From positions 1 through 64,000 of the forward strand of contig NZ_JAIVKI010000011.1 in NCBI RefSeq assembly GCF_020524905.1: DNA of 64,000 nt, in the 5' to 3' direction. Numbering within the stretch: the first letter of the stretch is position 1; each line of letters starts with the position of its first letter. The DNA comes from Microbulbifer variabilis (GTDB taxonomy: Bacteria > Pseudomonadota > Gammaproteobacteria > Pseudomonadales > Cellvibrionaceae). The notes beneath the pieces were generated by a model. That model made no database searches, was not told the origin of the DNA, and saw nothing but the letters and a program-made list of their open reading frames with translations. The position numbers and the translations under genes are program-made. Positions 26,179 to 34,298 of the stretch are shown piece by piece.

Positions 26179-27449
26179 TATCTTTTCACCATTCCTGTAG
26201 GTAGTTGTGCATATACCTCAAAACCACCACCATCGACCGCACCCGAATACAGATGGCCACCGAGCTGTTCTGCGCGCTCGCGCATGCCTGCAATGCCGTG
26301 TCCACCACCGGGCTGCTCGTCAATAGTTATTTCCACCATGGGCCCGTCGCCAGTGGTGTTTCCGTCATCGCGCACATGAATCGTAAGAGTGCCATGCTCT
26401 ACGCGTACACTCACTTGCACCCGCGCTGCGGCTCCAACGTGCTTAATGACATTAGTGAGAGATTCCTGAACGATGCGATAGGTGGCGAGCGCGATGCTGG
26501 TCGCTACGGTCTCCAGCGCGCCGTGAGCTTTGTAGTCGACCTCACTTAATACCTGCCGGACCTTGTCGATCAGAGCTGGCAAATCATTGAGGTCCGGTTG
26601 GGGGGTGAGTGCAGTGTCGTCACCGGTGGGGCGCAGTACGCCGAGCAAATGGCGCATTTCTGTCATGGCCTGACGGCCAGCAGCCTCCACAGAGGCCATG
26701 GCCTCATTGGCGGCTTGCGGGTTATTGCGGCTGATGGCCCTGGCGGCACCAGCCTGCACAGTCATAAGGCTCACCTGATGCGCCACCACATCATGCATCT
26801 CGCGAGCGATTCGAGTGCGCTCGGCCGCTACCGCGCGCTCGGATTCGGCAGTGCGTTCACGCTCCAAATATTTAGCTCTCTCTTCCAGCAAGCGCAGATA
26901 TTCGCCGCGAAAGCGCAGCCGGCGACCGATATACCACAACGCCCATACCAACATCACCGTTACCGTGCCTGCCGCCGTTGGCTGAACCGGAATACCCTTG
27001 TCAAACGCCACAAATACCAGAGTTGCGATGGCCACAATAAAGCTGGCCCGGGTATTGGCCTCGTACCGGCCAAGGCTATACAGCGAAACCGCCATGGCGA
27101 CGATGCCATCCGCCGGTAAACCCAACTCCAGCAATATTGTTGCGCCGAGAATAACGGCCTGTACCTGCCAGGGGTGTGTGCGACGCCACAACAGAGCGAA
27201 GGAGCCGATGAACGCACACTGGAAAGCAATGACATCCCACAGGTTCTGCAGGGCCAACACCTCACGCGAATCACCGCGCGACCACATCAGCAGCGTTAGC
27301 AAGAACATGAGCAGAGCAATGAGCAGGTCGGTCAGGTGCGGCCAGCGCTCGAAGGGTCCGCGAAAGGGCTGCCATACAGGAAGCTTGGGTAATTCCAGGC
27401 TGGCGTTGGGCGGATTCGACGCAGGTGTATTTAGGGACGAGGTTTTCAT
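26178..27449 (-). CDS. Sensor histidine kinase, HisKA_3 type
   Basis: A 423-residue membrane kinase. Five or six hydrophobic segments occupy residues 40-175. A helical linker follows, then the dimerisation/phosphoacceptor helix RIAREMHDVVAHQVSLM with His219. The HATPase_c domain has the N-box IVQESLTNVIKH and the G-box GGGHGIAGMRERAEQLGG. This is the NarX/DegS-like class that pairs with LuxR-type regulators, here the adjacent gene, coupled by a one-base overlap. The input domain is membrane-embedded, so the signal is probably sensed within the membrane. The GC content is higher than that of the flanking csrA repeats. Confidence 0.95.
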   Translation of the reverse strand: MKTSSLNTPASNPPNASLELPKLPVWQPFRGPFERWPHLTDLLIALLMFLLTLLMWSRGDSREVLALQNLWDVIAFQCAFIGSFALLWRRTHPWQVQAVILGATILLELGLPADGIVAMAVSLYSLGRYEANTRASFIVAIATLVFVAFDKGIPVQPTAAGTVTVMLVWALWYIGRRLRFRGEYLRLLEERAKYLERERTAESERAVAAERTRIAREMHDVVAHQVSLMTVQAGAARAISRNNPQAANEAMASVEAAGRQAMTEMRHLLGVLRPTGDDTALTPQPDLNDLPALIDKVRQVLSEVDYKAHGALETVATSIALATYRIVQESLTNVIKHVGAAARVQVSVRVEHGTLTIHVRDDGNTTGDGPMVEITIDEQPGGGHGIAGMRERAEQLGGHLYSGAVDGGGFEVYAQLPTGMVKR

Positions 27450-27639
27450 TTCCGCATGCTAAACCAGGTGCAAACAGCTGTCATGGGACTTTCAGGGGAG
27501 GCGGAAGCGGGAGCATCTCCACCTTTTGGGGGAGGTCCGATTCCTGCCTGTGGCCGATGTGCGTAGATCTGAAAAAGTCGAACATGCTCGGCAAGCACAC
27601 TCAGACCTAACACGGACCAACATCGCCTGGAGAAGCCCC

Positions 27640-28467
27640 ATGAACGACGCTGTACTCAGCCAAACACTGCCGCGACCACTCGACACTCGGCGGGCCGTTA
27701 ACCTGTCAGTAAAAACCTGGTTTTATGTCGCGGCCATTGGCCATGCGATCTTCTTTGCCTATATTTTGGCCGTATTTTACCCACCCATCGCCGAGTCTGG
27801 ATTGTACGGCTTAAAGGGGCTGCACCTGCCAACAGGCTTCCGCGAGGGGGATACCCTGGGCAACCTGGCATCTGCAAGTCACGTGCTCCTGGCCGCGATT
27901 GTGATCGGCGGCGGGCCCCTGCAGCTGGTCCCTTCAGTGCGACGACATGCCCCCAACTTCCATCGCTGGCTGGGGCGTAGCTATCTGCTGACAGCCGTCA
28001 TCATCAGTATTGCTGGGATGTACATGACCTGGACGCGGCACACCTTTGGTAATCTGGTATCGCAAATCAGCATCACCATGGACGGTATACTGATTCTAGT
28101 GTTTGCCTTTTTGGCAGTGCGCACCGCGATGACCAGGCGCATTGCTGAGCACCGCCGCTGGGCCATGCGCCTTTTTTTGGCTGCCAGTGCAGTGTGGTTC
28201 TTTCGTGTGGCTCTGATGGGCTGGGCAATGCTCACCGGCGGCTGGGGAATCGAATGGAAATCTTTTACCGGGCCGTTCCTATATGCCCTGGGCTTCGGTC
28301 AATACCTGCTCCCGCTGGCCATGCTCGAGTGGTATTTTCACTGTCAAAAGCGTGCGGCCAGACAGGGTACCCAAATTGCTTTTGTCAGTACCCTGATACC
28401 TCTGACTGTGTTTATGGCCATTGGTATTTTTGCCGCTACGATGGGTCTGTGGTTGCCACGGATCTAA
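27640..28467 (+). CDS. DUF2306 integral membrane protein
   Basis: From the ATG at 27640 (MNDAVLSQTLPRPLDTRR), preceded by GGAGAAG, the product has 275 residues. It has about seven membrane helices and the DUF2306 features: a His-containing SASHVLLAAIVIGGGPLQL helix, HRWLGRSYLL and EHRRWAMRLFL. The family has heme/ferric-reductase-like spacing of His residues, but the function is unknown. It is divergent from the sensor kinase operon across 190 bp, so the two-component system probably controls it. The longer frame from 27526 has no ribosome binding site and runs into the promoter region. Confidence 0.85.
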   Translation: MNDAVLSQTLPRPLDTRRAVNLSVKTWFYVAAIGHAIFFAYILAVFYPPIAESGLYGLKGLHLPTGFREGDTLGNLASASHVLLAAIVIGGGPLQLVPSVRRHAPNFHRWLGRSYLLTAVIISIAGMYMTWTRHTFGNLVSQISITMDGILILVFAFLAVRTAMTRRIAEHRRWAMRLFLAASAVWFFRVALMGWAMLTGGWGIEWKSFTGPFLYALGFGQYLLPLAMLEWYFHCQKRAARQGTQIAFVSTLIPLTVFMAIGIFAATMGLWLPRI

Positions 28468-28558
28468 GATGCTCGGCCAGATTATCCTGAAGTTCTTCTG
28501 ATGATTTGGCTGTAGAGTTCTACGATTAGTGGAATTCTACAGCCGCTGTAATTCTGGA

Positions 28559-28840
28559 TACCCACCAAATAAAGGTGTAAACCACAAAAAGTCTTAGCTG
28601 AAACAGAGGATTAAAAAATACTAGAGGACAGCTAGCAAAAAGGATATGAACACTTTAAAGGTGAAGTACACGTATCAAATTGCAGCGACGCCTCAAGCTC
28701 TGACTAGCCAAGCGCTCGCCTTTCACTATTCTGCATTCTGCGCCCAGCGCCCCCGCCCCACTCTGCCCTTAAATTTCACTTACCAAGTTTCCCCATCATG
28801 GGATGGCCATCGACTGCTTGATCACACGTAGAAAATAACC
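28559..28840 (+). repeat. Leader of csrA module copy 3
   Basis: It begins TACCCACCAAATAAAGGTG, continues TAAACCACAAAAAGTC and TAGCTGAAACAGAGG, then follows copy 1 through ACTATTCTGC, GCGCCCAGCGCCCCCG and TTTCACTTACCAAGTTTCCC to the csrA start region. This is the longest clean leader and can serve as the reference for the module's left end. Confidence 0.7.
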
Positions 28841-29035
28841 ATGTGGATCCTAAAGAGCCGAATTGACGAAAACCCAAGAATTGGGACAAATATCTCAGTC
28901 ACCGTACCGGAAGTGGAAGGCAATCAAGAAAAAATAGACATCCACGCTCCCAAATCCCTCCCCATCCACTAAGAAGAGATCTATATACGTATCGAAAGTG
29001 AACGAAAAGCAGACGATGGAAGGCGTTTAAAGTAG
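28841..29035 (+). pseudogene. csrA relic, copy 3 (nonsense at the Arg44 codon)
   Basis: A full-length csrA frame in register with the intact copy: MWILKSRIDENPRIGTNIS opens it and HAPKSLPIH precedes a TAA exactly at the position of Arg44, the main RNA-contact residue. The frame then continues EEIYIRIESERKADDG to a TAG at 29033. Substitutions at conserved positions (Leu2 to Trp, Gly9 to Asp, Leu12 to Pro, Gly33 to Asp) show relaxed selection. Read-through would not restore a functional binding site. Confidence 0.9.
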
Positions 29036-29059
29036 ATTCGCCAAGAAAGGAGACCCCTA

Positions 29060-29094
29060 TAGAGCTTCAATCTCTATAGAGGCTCCCCCCTAGC
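29060..29094 (+). terminator. Terminator hairpin of csrA module copy 3
   Basis: GGAGACCCCTATAGAG pairs with CTCTATAGAGGCTCC (minor mismatches) around a seven-base loop, followed by CCCCTAG rather than T-rich DNA. It is at the same distance from the csrA frame as in copy 1. The CTCTATAGA arm is also conserved in copies 5 and 6. Confidence 0.6.
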
Positions 29095-29195
29095 AGACAA
29101 CGTTGTATAAACCGTACTTAACTCACTATCATTCTCGTCACGCGTCGGCCTAGAGCCACAAACCGGTAGAAAGTCAGTCGCTGTGTAGCCGATTC

Positions 29196-29702
29196 TTAGC
29201 CTTGCGCCGAAAATGCCTCGTGGTACGCAACCTTTCCCTGCGGAAAACTGCTACCAAATGACAGTGCCTGGAAGTACTCCGCAGGAACCCCAGGAAAAAC
29301 CAACCCATCTACAACCTTGAAGCCAAAGCGCCCATAGTAATTAGGGTCCCCAAGTACTACACAGCCCGCGGCCCCCTGTTCTTTGAGGTCAGCAAGGGCA
29401 TTCTCCATAAGTTTTGAGCCAACCCCCCGACCTTGATACTCAGGCAACACTGAAATCGGCCCAAGCCCAAACCAGTTGGCCGAGCCATCAGAAATGTTTA
29501 CTGGAGAAATGGCAACGTGCCCTACAATTTCCCCATCTGATTCAGCCACCTGAGATAAAAATAACGCATCAGCCTTGCGAAGAGCCCTAACGATAAACTG
29601 CTCGGTGTGATCAGAATATGGAGCATCTCGAAAAGCTAGCACAGTAACCCGATGAATCGGCTCAACATCTCCTTTATTCTCATTACGAATTTTAATATCC
29701 AA
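29196..29702 (-). CDS. GNAT family N-acetyltransferase (YhbS-like)
   Basis: A 168-residue acetyltransferase. Motif A is clear: GLGPISVLPEYQGRGVGSKLM, with the Q-G-R-G-V-G acyl-CoA loop. Upstream is GEIVGHVAISPV; downstream CVVLGDPNYYGRFGFK is the YhbS-like signature. The substrate is unknown. It is a single gene between csrA module copies 3 and 5. Upstream of its start lies a GTTAACTTCTTTAAGAG element, partly shared with the flank of copy 6. It matches the single-gene cassette pattern of this region. Confidence 0.92.
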   Translation of the reverse strand: MDIKIRNENKGDVEPIHRVTVLAFRDAPYSDHTEQFIVRALRKADALFLSQVAESDGEIVGHVAISPVNISDGSANWFGLGPISVLPEYQGRGVGSKLMENALADLKEQGAAGCVVLGDPNYYGRFGFKVVDGLVFPGVPAEYFQALSFGSSFPQGKVAYHEAFSAQG

Positions 29703-29823
29703 TTTTTTATCTCTTAAAGAAGTTAACTGTTAATCCAAAATCAGCATCTATATCATATTTCTCAACAACCCCAAAACTCATCAGCCTGACTATAGTAAGA
29801 ATATAACTCTGCACTCACTAGAT

Positions 29824-30058
29824 AGCATTTATCCTCAAAGGGACTAGGGCTGTAGTTGTAAGATAATCAAACTGGCATCCATACCTCTAAATCAGCCCCC
29901 ACCCACCGTAAAGAGATCTAAGTGCGCATTGAAAAATAACGAAAAGTAGGCAATGGAGGATGTAGAGAACAGATTCGCCATCAAGGGAGACCCAATCAAG
30001 CCTCCTCTATAGAAGTTAAACTTTGTTAGGCGGCAAGATACAGTCAGCTTCTTTATCG
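29824..30058 (+). pseudogene. csrA module relic, copy 5 (3' half)
   Basis: CsrA-coding sequence is recognisable from TGGCATCCA onward: the CCCACCCACCGTAAAGAGATC stretch matches the APKS..VHREEI codons of the intact gene, with stops in frame. The 3' flank GTAGGCAATGGAGG, the CAAGCCTCCTCTATAGAAG terminator arm and the AGTTAAACTTTGTTAGGCGG core follow. The 5' half is largely gone, although TTTATCCTCAAAGG at 29827 may be the old start region. Confidence 0.75.
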
Positions 30059-30138
30059 CATTATCGGCCGCCACACAGGCGAGCAACTTGTTGCAAGTCC
30101 AGCGTAGGTAACGTGCGAATGCACCGCTACTTGTATAC

Positions 30139-30612
30139 TTACCTCCGCTTCACAAGGCGGACAAACCGGCCTCTTACATACTTTTCAAATATTTCATCCA
30201 ATACGATATCTATCTCGCCTAACTGTAAATTTTTAGTGTATGCCTGAACGCATTCTAATAATCGGGATACTTCCGGCATCAGTTTGACGCCGATCCTTTT
30301 AAGAGTTTCCACAGCGGGATTTCCACGTATTTGAAATTCCTCTGGGCCTAACTCATAGAGATCGTTAATCAAGAGACATAGGGTGTATATAAGAGCTGCC
30401 TCTCGAATAAAGGCTTCGTTGACTCCAAGGCTAACATTTGGTGGCTCGATAACTTTTACATTCAGCCAATCCCAACAAGTACCATCGTCAAACAACCAAA
30501 ATGCAGTTTGCCCGCAAGAAAAACCTCCTTCATCCAGAAGCTGATAGTAAAAGAAAGAAGCATGCATCATTGCACTCAGCCCTCTTTCGCAGTTTGAACT
30601 ATCAATTATCAC
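30139..30612 (-). CDS. Hypothetical protein (157 aa) in a cassette-like position
   Basis: A soluble 157-residue protein, MIIDSSNCERGLSAMMHASF and on, with DDGTCWDWLNVKVIEPPNVSLG in two pieces and a basic tail (VRGRFVRLVKRR). No domain is recognised. Its upstream flank carries AACTGTTAGGTTGCCGGAG in the gene's own direction: a GTTAGGY-type core followed at once by the ribosome binding site and start. That is how a cassette gene sits after an attC core. It lies between csrA relics 5 and 6. Confidence 0.6.
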   Translation of the reverse strand: MIIDSSNCERGLSAMMHASFFYYQLLDEGGFSCGQTAFWLFDDGTCWDWLNVKVIEPPNVSLGVNEAFIREAALIYTLCLLINDLYELGPEEFQIRGNPAVETLKRIGVKLMPEVSRLLECVQAYTKNLQLGEIDIVLDEIFEKYVRGRFVRLVKRR

Positions 30613-30659
30613 GATTTTTCTCCGGCAACCTAACAGTTAATTAAAAAATTAGACCACTA

Positions 30660-30765
30660 CGAGCAGGTAATGGAAAGCATTGAGAGCAGATTCTCAAAGG
30701 AAGGATGCCTCAACCAAGCCTCCTCTATAGATGTTAAACCTTGTTAGGCGAAAAAATACATCAAG
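30660..30765 (+). repeat. csrA module relic, copy 6 (3' flank only)
   Basis: GAGCAGGTAATGGAAAGC matches the end of csrA plus its stop region. CAACCAAGCCTCCTCTATAG and GATGTTAAACCTTGTTAGGCG match the terminator arm and core of copy 5, and ATACATCAAGCCTTGA matches the flank of copy 4. No csrA coding sequence beyond the last few codons remains. Confidence 0.7.
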
Positions 30766-30826
30766 CCTTGATTATCGAATTAACTCTTAAAGAAGCGCAC
30801 AATGTCAGCACCAGCTGTCTTTTTTG

Positions 30827-31219
30827 TTATGTATTCTTACTAACTACAGTGTCAGCAAAGTTGTTGTAGTATTTAAACTCAAGTAAGTTGCCCTCCGGGT
30901 CTTTAACCACAAATTTGCCAGCCTCATTTTCTGAATTCTCACCTTTCACTAGAGGCTCAAGCACAAATGGGATCGAATTTGCTTTTAGTAAAGCTAAGAC
31001 CTCACCCCACTGCTCTTTCTCCAGTAAAGGGCCGAAGTGATCTATAGGCTTGGCTACTATTCCATCTCTCTCTTGATGTATAGTAATTTGATGCCCATAA
31101 AATATTACATCAATCCATTCTCCTGTATCTCGGCCTACAGCACAGCCAAGTAGGTTTACGTAGAACTCCCTCGCCTTTTTTAGGTCTGGAACAACGAACG
31201 AGAGATGGAATGGCTTAAT
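30827..31219 (-). CDS. VOC family protein (glyoxalase/bleomycin-resistance fold) without an ATG start
   Basis: About 130 residues with a full VOC fold: KPFHLSFVVPDLKKAREFY at the start, GEWIDVIFYGHQITIH in the first half, and AGKFVVKDPEGNLLEFKYY at the end. His and Glu positions suit metal binding. There is no ATG, GTG or TTG in frame at a sensible place. The best start is ATT at 31219, six bases after GGAGAG. Either a rare ATT start is used or a former ATG has mutated and the gene is silent. The coding frame is otherwise undamaged. It lies between csrA modules 6 and 4, facing away from copy 4's leader. Confidence 0.8.
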   Translation of the reverse strand: MKPFHLSFVVPDLKKAREFYVNLLGCAVGRDTGEWIDVIFYGHQITIHQERDGIVAKPIDHFGPLLEKEQWGEVLALLKANSIPFVLEPLVKGENSENEAGKFVVKDPEGNLLEFKYYNNFADTVVSKNT

Positions 31220-31262
31220 AGCTAGCTCTCCTCTCTCAAAGATACAACCGCGATAACCATGG

Positions 31263-31524
31263 ACTTTCCACTTGTAAAAGTATACAGCGACAAAGCTGCT
31301 GACTGAAGTTAAGAGTTAAACAATACATTAAGAGCCAAATTAGCATCGACGAAATAAGGGTGATGTATATTCAACACGCCGAAGCAACCCGCCAATCTCT
31401 GGGAGCCTAGTACCCGCCTTTCTCTATTCTGCGCCCCCGCCCTTTTCACCCATCAGACATCACTTACCAACCTCCCATCTCATGGAATTCCCAACTAAAG
31501 ATTGAACATCATTAGTAAACGAGC
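31263..31524 (+). repeat. Leader of csrA module copy 4
   Basis: It begins ACTTTCCACTTGTAAAAG, with TATACAGCGAC and GCTGACTGAAG, then CTCTGGGAGCCTAG, TCTATTCTGCGCCC and CATCACTTACCAACCTCCC, in the same order as copies 1-3. Its left end is only about 44 bp from the start of the minus-strand VOC gene, so any divergent promoter in the leader would drive that gene. Confidence 0.7.
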
Positions 31525-31749
31525 ATATTGATGCTAAAGCGTCGAACTGGCGAGAACCTGAGAACTCGATTAAATGTCTCAGTCACAGTACTAGTGGTAA
31601 AGGGCTGTCAAGTAAAAATAGGTACCCAAGCCCCATTCACAGTAAAAAGATCTAAGTACTCATTTAAAAGAACAGAAAGTAGACAATGGAAGTCGTTGAG
31701 ACCAGAATTTCAAAAAAGGAGGAAAACCACTCTTAGCCTCATACTCTGA
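31525..31749 (+). pseudogene. csrA relic, copy 4 (start lost, internal deletion)
   Basis: The original ATG is ATA; translation could begin at TTG or the ATG just after it. The frame reads [19 protein letters not shown] then KGCQVKIGTQAP, clearly CsrA. About 12 bases are then missing and the VHREEI codons are replaced by a shifted KRSKYSFKRTES; Arg44 is lost. The 73-codon open frame through this region is therefore a damaged csrA and not a new protein. The downstream flank keeps the ATACATCAAGCCTTGA element shared with copy 6. Confidence 0.88.
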
Positions 31750-32005
31750 TATGGAAAAAATTTATCAAGTAGCAAGATACATCAAGCCTTGACTTCTGTA
31801 CTTAAGTCATGCCTGGCGAGTGTCAAGATTAATCAGATTTAACCATCATGCTACAGCAGATTGTTTTGATGAAGCCTCTAAAAAGAGACTTCACATTCTC
31901 ACTTTATATTAAAGTATGTATTAGAATTTTTACCCATAGGTATCTATCTAGAAAACTTTAGTCACCTTTCCTGACTAGATCACTAAGAAGGATGTCAATC
32001 GGTTA
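31750..32005. other. Flank of csrA module 4 and end of the serine hydrolase unit
   Basis: The first part (to about 31800) is the conserved 3' flank of copy 4. The rest is AT-rich with no open frame; no perfect terminator for the minus-strand serine hydrolase gene is visible. Confidence 0.4.
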
Positions 32006-33364
32006 TTATATTTTTATTGCCTTCTGTGGCTCCAGGGCAAGATCATTATAAAAATTCATAACCTGCTTACCCTCTTCATTCTGCTCAATGACAATATAAA
32101 TTAAAGCACCCTCAAAATAGAAACTGTTCTCTGACATCGGAGTGATTTCAAATTTTGGCCCATCATTTCTTTGAGAAAAGACTTTTCCATTTTCTAGCGA
32201 CAAAGTCCGCACAGAGTCTGCATCCACTTTATAACTGCCCATAAAACCCTTGACCTTACTCTCATCTAGTGGGATGGGTTCAAATTTAGGCACAGGTATG
32301 TCAAGCGCTTCGGCTGCCAGTAGCTTGCTGATAAAGCTAGGATTGCGGCTACTCAAATTACTTAAAACAGCGACATATAAGTCTTCCGATGGAACATAAA
32401 AAGCATCAGTAACAAAACCAGGTATACCGCCGCCATGTGCAATAATGTCATACTTATTAAACTTGCGGACACCCAACCCGTAACCATAGCTTGATATTGA
32501 ACCATCATTCAACTTAAACGGTTCAGTCATCATTTTATAACTTTTTTTAGATATCAAACGACCTTCCCGCAAAGCACTAAACCAAACATTCAAATCGCTC
32601 ACGGTAGATAAAAGGGCTCCCGCTGCATGAGGCCACATCATATCTATATACATCGCATTAACTACACCATTCGGCGTCAAATCATAACCATTTGCTCTAT
32701 TGGGGATGATTTTTGAGCTACCGTAATAGCTCGATTGCATACCTAATTTTTTAAAAATATTTTCCTCAATGAAATCAGCATAGGATTGCCCACTGGCAAC
32801 CTCAATAATTTTTCCCAGCAGAACATACCCGGTGTTTGAGTAGCGCATTTCTTCACCAGTTTTGAACTGCATTGGATGTTTAGAAAAGCGAACCAACATA
32901 TCATCGATAGTTGTTGGAACCTGTATTTCCTTAGCAAACAACTCCTCATCATCAGTATAATTAGCTATACCAGAGGTGTGCGTTAAGAGGTTTTCAATAG
33001 TTACATCGTTGTCCTCAGTTGGGAAATCGGGAACATATTTATGAATATTATCTCTTATTGAAAGCTTCCCCTGCTCTTGCAAAATCATTATGGCAGCAGC
33101 GGTGAACTGCTTAGTAATAGAACCCAAACGAAATACACTATCGGCTGTTAATGGTATATTGTGTTCTAGATTTGCAAGGCCACGCGCTCCCCTGTATAAC
33201 ACTTTACCTTTTCGGCTAACAATAACAGACACTCCAGGCTCATCTGCTTTAACATTGGCAATCAAAATATTTTCATAGCTCTTTTGTCTATTCGTGAGAG
33301 CATCCGCAATGGATGCACTCAAACTAAAACTCAAAAGGAATATACTTAGAATTAACTTTTTCAT
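32006..33364 (-). CDS. Serine hydrolase, class C beta-lactamase-like family
   Basis: A 452-residue exported enzyme of the penicillin-binding-protein/beta-lactamase class C family; members are esterases, D-aminopeptidases or peptidases more often than true beta-lactamases. A signal peptide (residues 1-20) is followed by the catalytic motif SITK (Ser82, Lys85), the second motif YSN (Tyr175), THTSGI, and HGGG near residue 312 in place of KTG. The last 90 residues form the small beta domain usual in this group. It is a stand-alone gene between csrA copies 4 and 7. The frame is intact and the length normal. Confidence 0.9.
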   Translation of the reverse strand: MKKLILSIFLLSFSLSASIADALTNRQKSYENILIANVKADEPGVSVIVSRKGKVLYRGARGLANLEHNIPLTADSVFRLGSITKQFTAAAIMILQEQGKLSIRDNIHKYVPDFPTEDNDVTIENLLTHTSGIANYTDDEELFAKEIQVPTTIDDMLVRFSKHPMQFKTGEEMRYSNTGYVLLGKIIEVASGQSYADFIEENIFKKLGMQSSYYGSSKIIPNRANGYDLTPNGVVNAMYIDMMWPHAAGALLSTVSDLNVWFSALREGRLISKKSYKMMTEPFKLNDGSISSYGYGLGVRKFNKYDIIAHGGGIPGFVTDAFYVPSEDLYVAVLSNLSSRNPSFISKLLAAEALDIPVPKFEPIPLDESKVKGFMGSYKVDADSVRTLSLENGKVFSQRNDGPKFEITPMSENSFYFEGALIYIVIEQNEEGKQVMNFYNDLALEPQKAIKI

Positions 33365-34100
33365 ATTACTTATTCCATTTTTAATTATGATTAATTTTAT
33401 AGCGTACTATAAACTATATACTGCGATGTGCGACCAGAGTGTAACAGCGGAACCGTGTATTAGAGATATAGCTTGCCGGGGAGATGCGCCATCGATTTGT
33501 AAGGTACTGGCTGAGCCCCAACCAGAAACCATTTTTCAGAAACACAAAAAATATAAAATTTGGAGATCGCTGGACCCTTGGTTTGGAATTATTTTTGAGA
33601 ATACCAAATCCGCATCTAGACAAACAAATAAACTCTCGGAGTGCCCTCATTCAAGCATAATCCTTTACCAATTTAGCCACGCCAGCTGAATTCACTCTAA
33701 AGTCATGTTTGTGTAGGTGTAACCTTACACCAACTACACCACCCTTCATAACGATTCAACTGAATGCCCCTCTAGCAATGATACTTCCTTATAGATATCC
33801 AATAATTAACTTAAAGGCACCATATATACCATCCTTCTTGGTAATTTTAAAGCAGACACAAACCACCCTACCAGACAGTGAGACTTTGCAGATCAAATGT
33901 CACCATTAGATGGTACATATGTTCGAATCAGGGCGTCGTGCAACTTAAAAATATCTCTGTTTTTCCTGCACCTTACCTTTTGGAAAACATATAAAATTGA
34001 CTATTTATTGTCCGCCCTCAATAAAAGGGAAGATACACTACCTAATTAAGCAAAAAGTAAATTTTTAATAGTAAGAATTCTTCACTATACAAACTTTTAC
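33365..34100. other. AT-rich stretch upstream of the serine hydrolase, no convincing gene
   Basis: About 735 bp. Frames on both strands overlap at 33414-33689, but neither has a ribosome binding site or a known domain, and the plus frame starts inside the hydrolase signal peptide. Cys-containing sequence with a fair coding look (CIRDIACRGDAPSICKVL) may be part of an old gene. No csrA leader is recognisable here, although relic 7 follows directly. Confidence 0.4.
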
Positions 34101-34191
34101 TATTTAGATAGGAATCTATTCCTCTAAGTCCCAGCCTGCCCATTGTGAAGAAATCTATATTCGCACTGAAAAGAAAAAAAGCAGGTTTTAG
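34101..34191 (+). pseudogene. csrA relic, copy 7 (C-terminal fragment)
   Basis: The stretch reads KSQPAHCEEIYIRTEKKKSR before a stop, matching the [14 protein letters not shown] end of CsrA with Arg44 changed to Cys. Upstream ATAGGAATCTATTCC corresponds to the KIGI codons. The rest of the gene is gone, as is any clear leader. It is the last copy seen and ends next to the large lipoprotein gene. Confidence 0.7.
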
Positions 34192-34298
34192 GATTTTAAT
34201 AAGCATTTAAAGAGCTCTCACCCGACTATCCCCCTATGGATCAAGGTTAAGGCAATTTTAAAGGATTTTTCTAAGCTTTTGAATTCAGAGAGCGCAGA

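Noticed and set aside
31528..31749. 73-codon plus ORF as a novel protein
   Set aside because: The first 35 codons align with CsrA; the rest results from a deletion and frameshift. It is csrA relic copy 4.
32006..33364. Serine hydrolase as a true AmpC antibiotic beta-lactamase
   Set aside because: Length, HGGG in place of KTG and the extra C-terminal domain fit the broad esterase/peptidase group; resistance cannot be claimed.
33294..33689. 131-codon plus ORF upstream of the serine hydrolase
   Set aside because: Starts inside the hydrolase signal peptide on the opposite strand and has no recognised domain; may include an old gene piece but cannot be supported.
22241..34215. csrA repeats as a CRISPR array or IS family
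   Set aside because: Units are about 550 bp, irregularly spaced, carry csrA and a terminator, and have no transposase or terminal inverted repeats that I can see.
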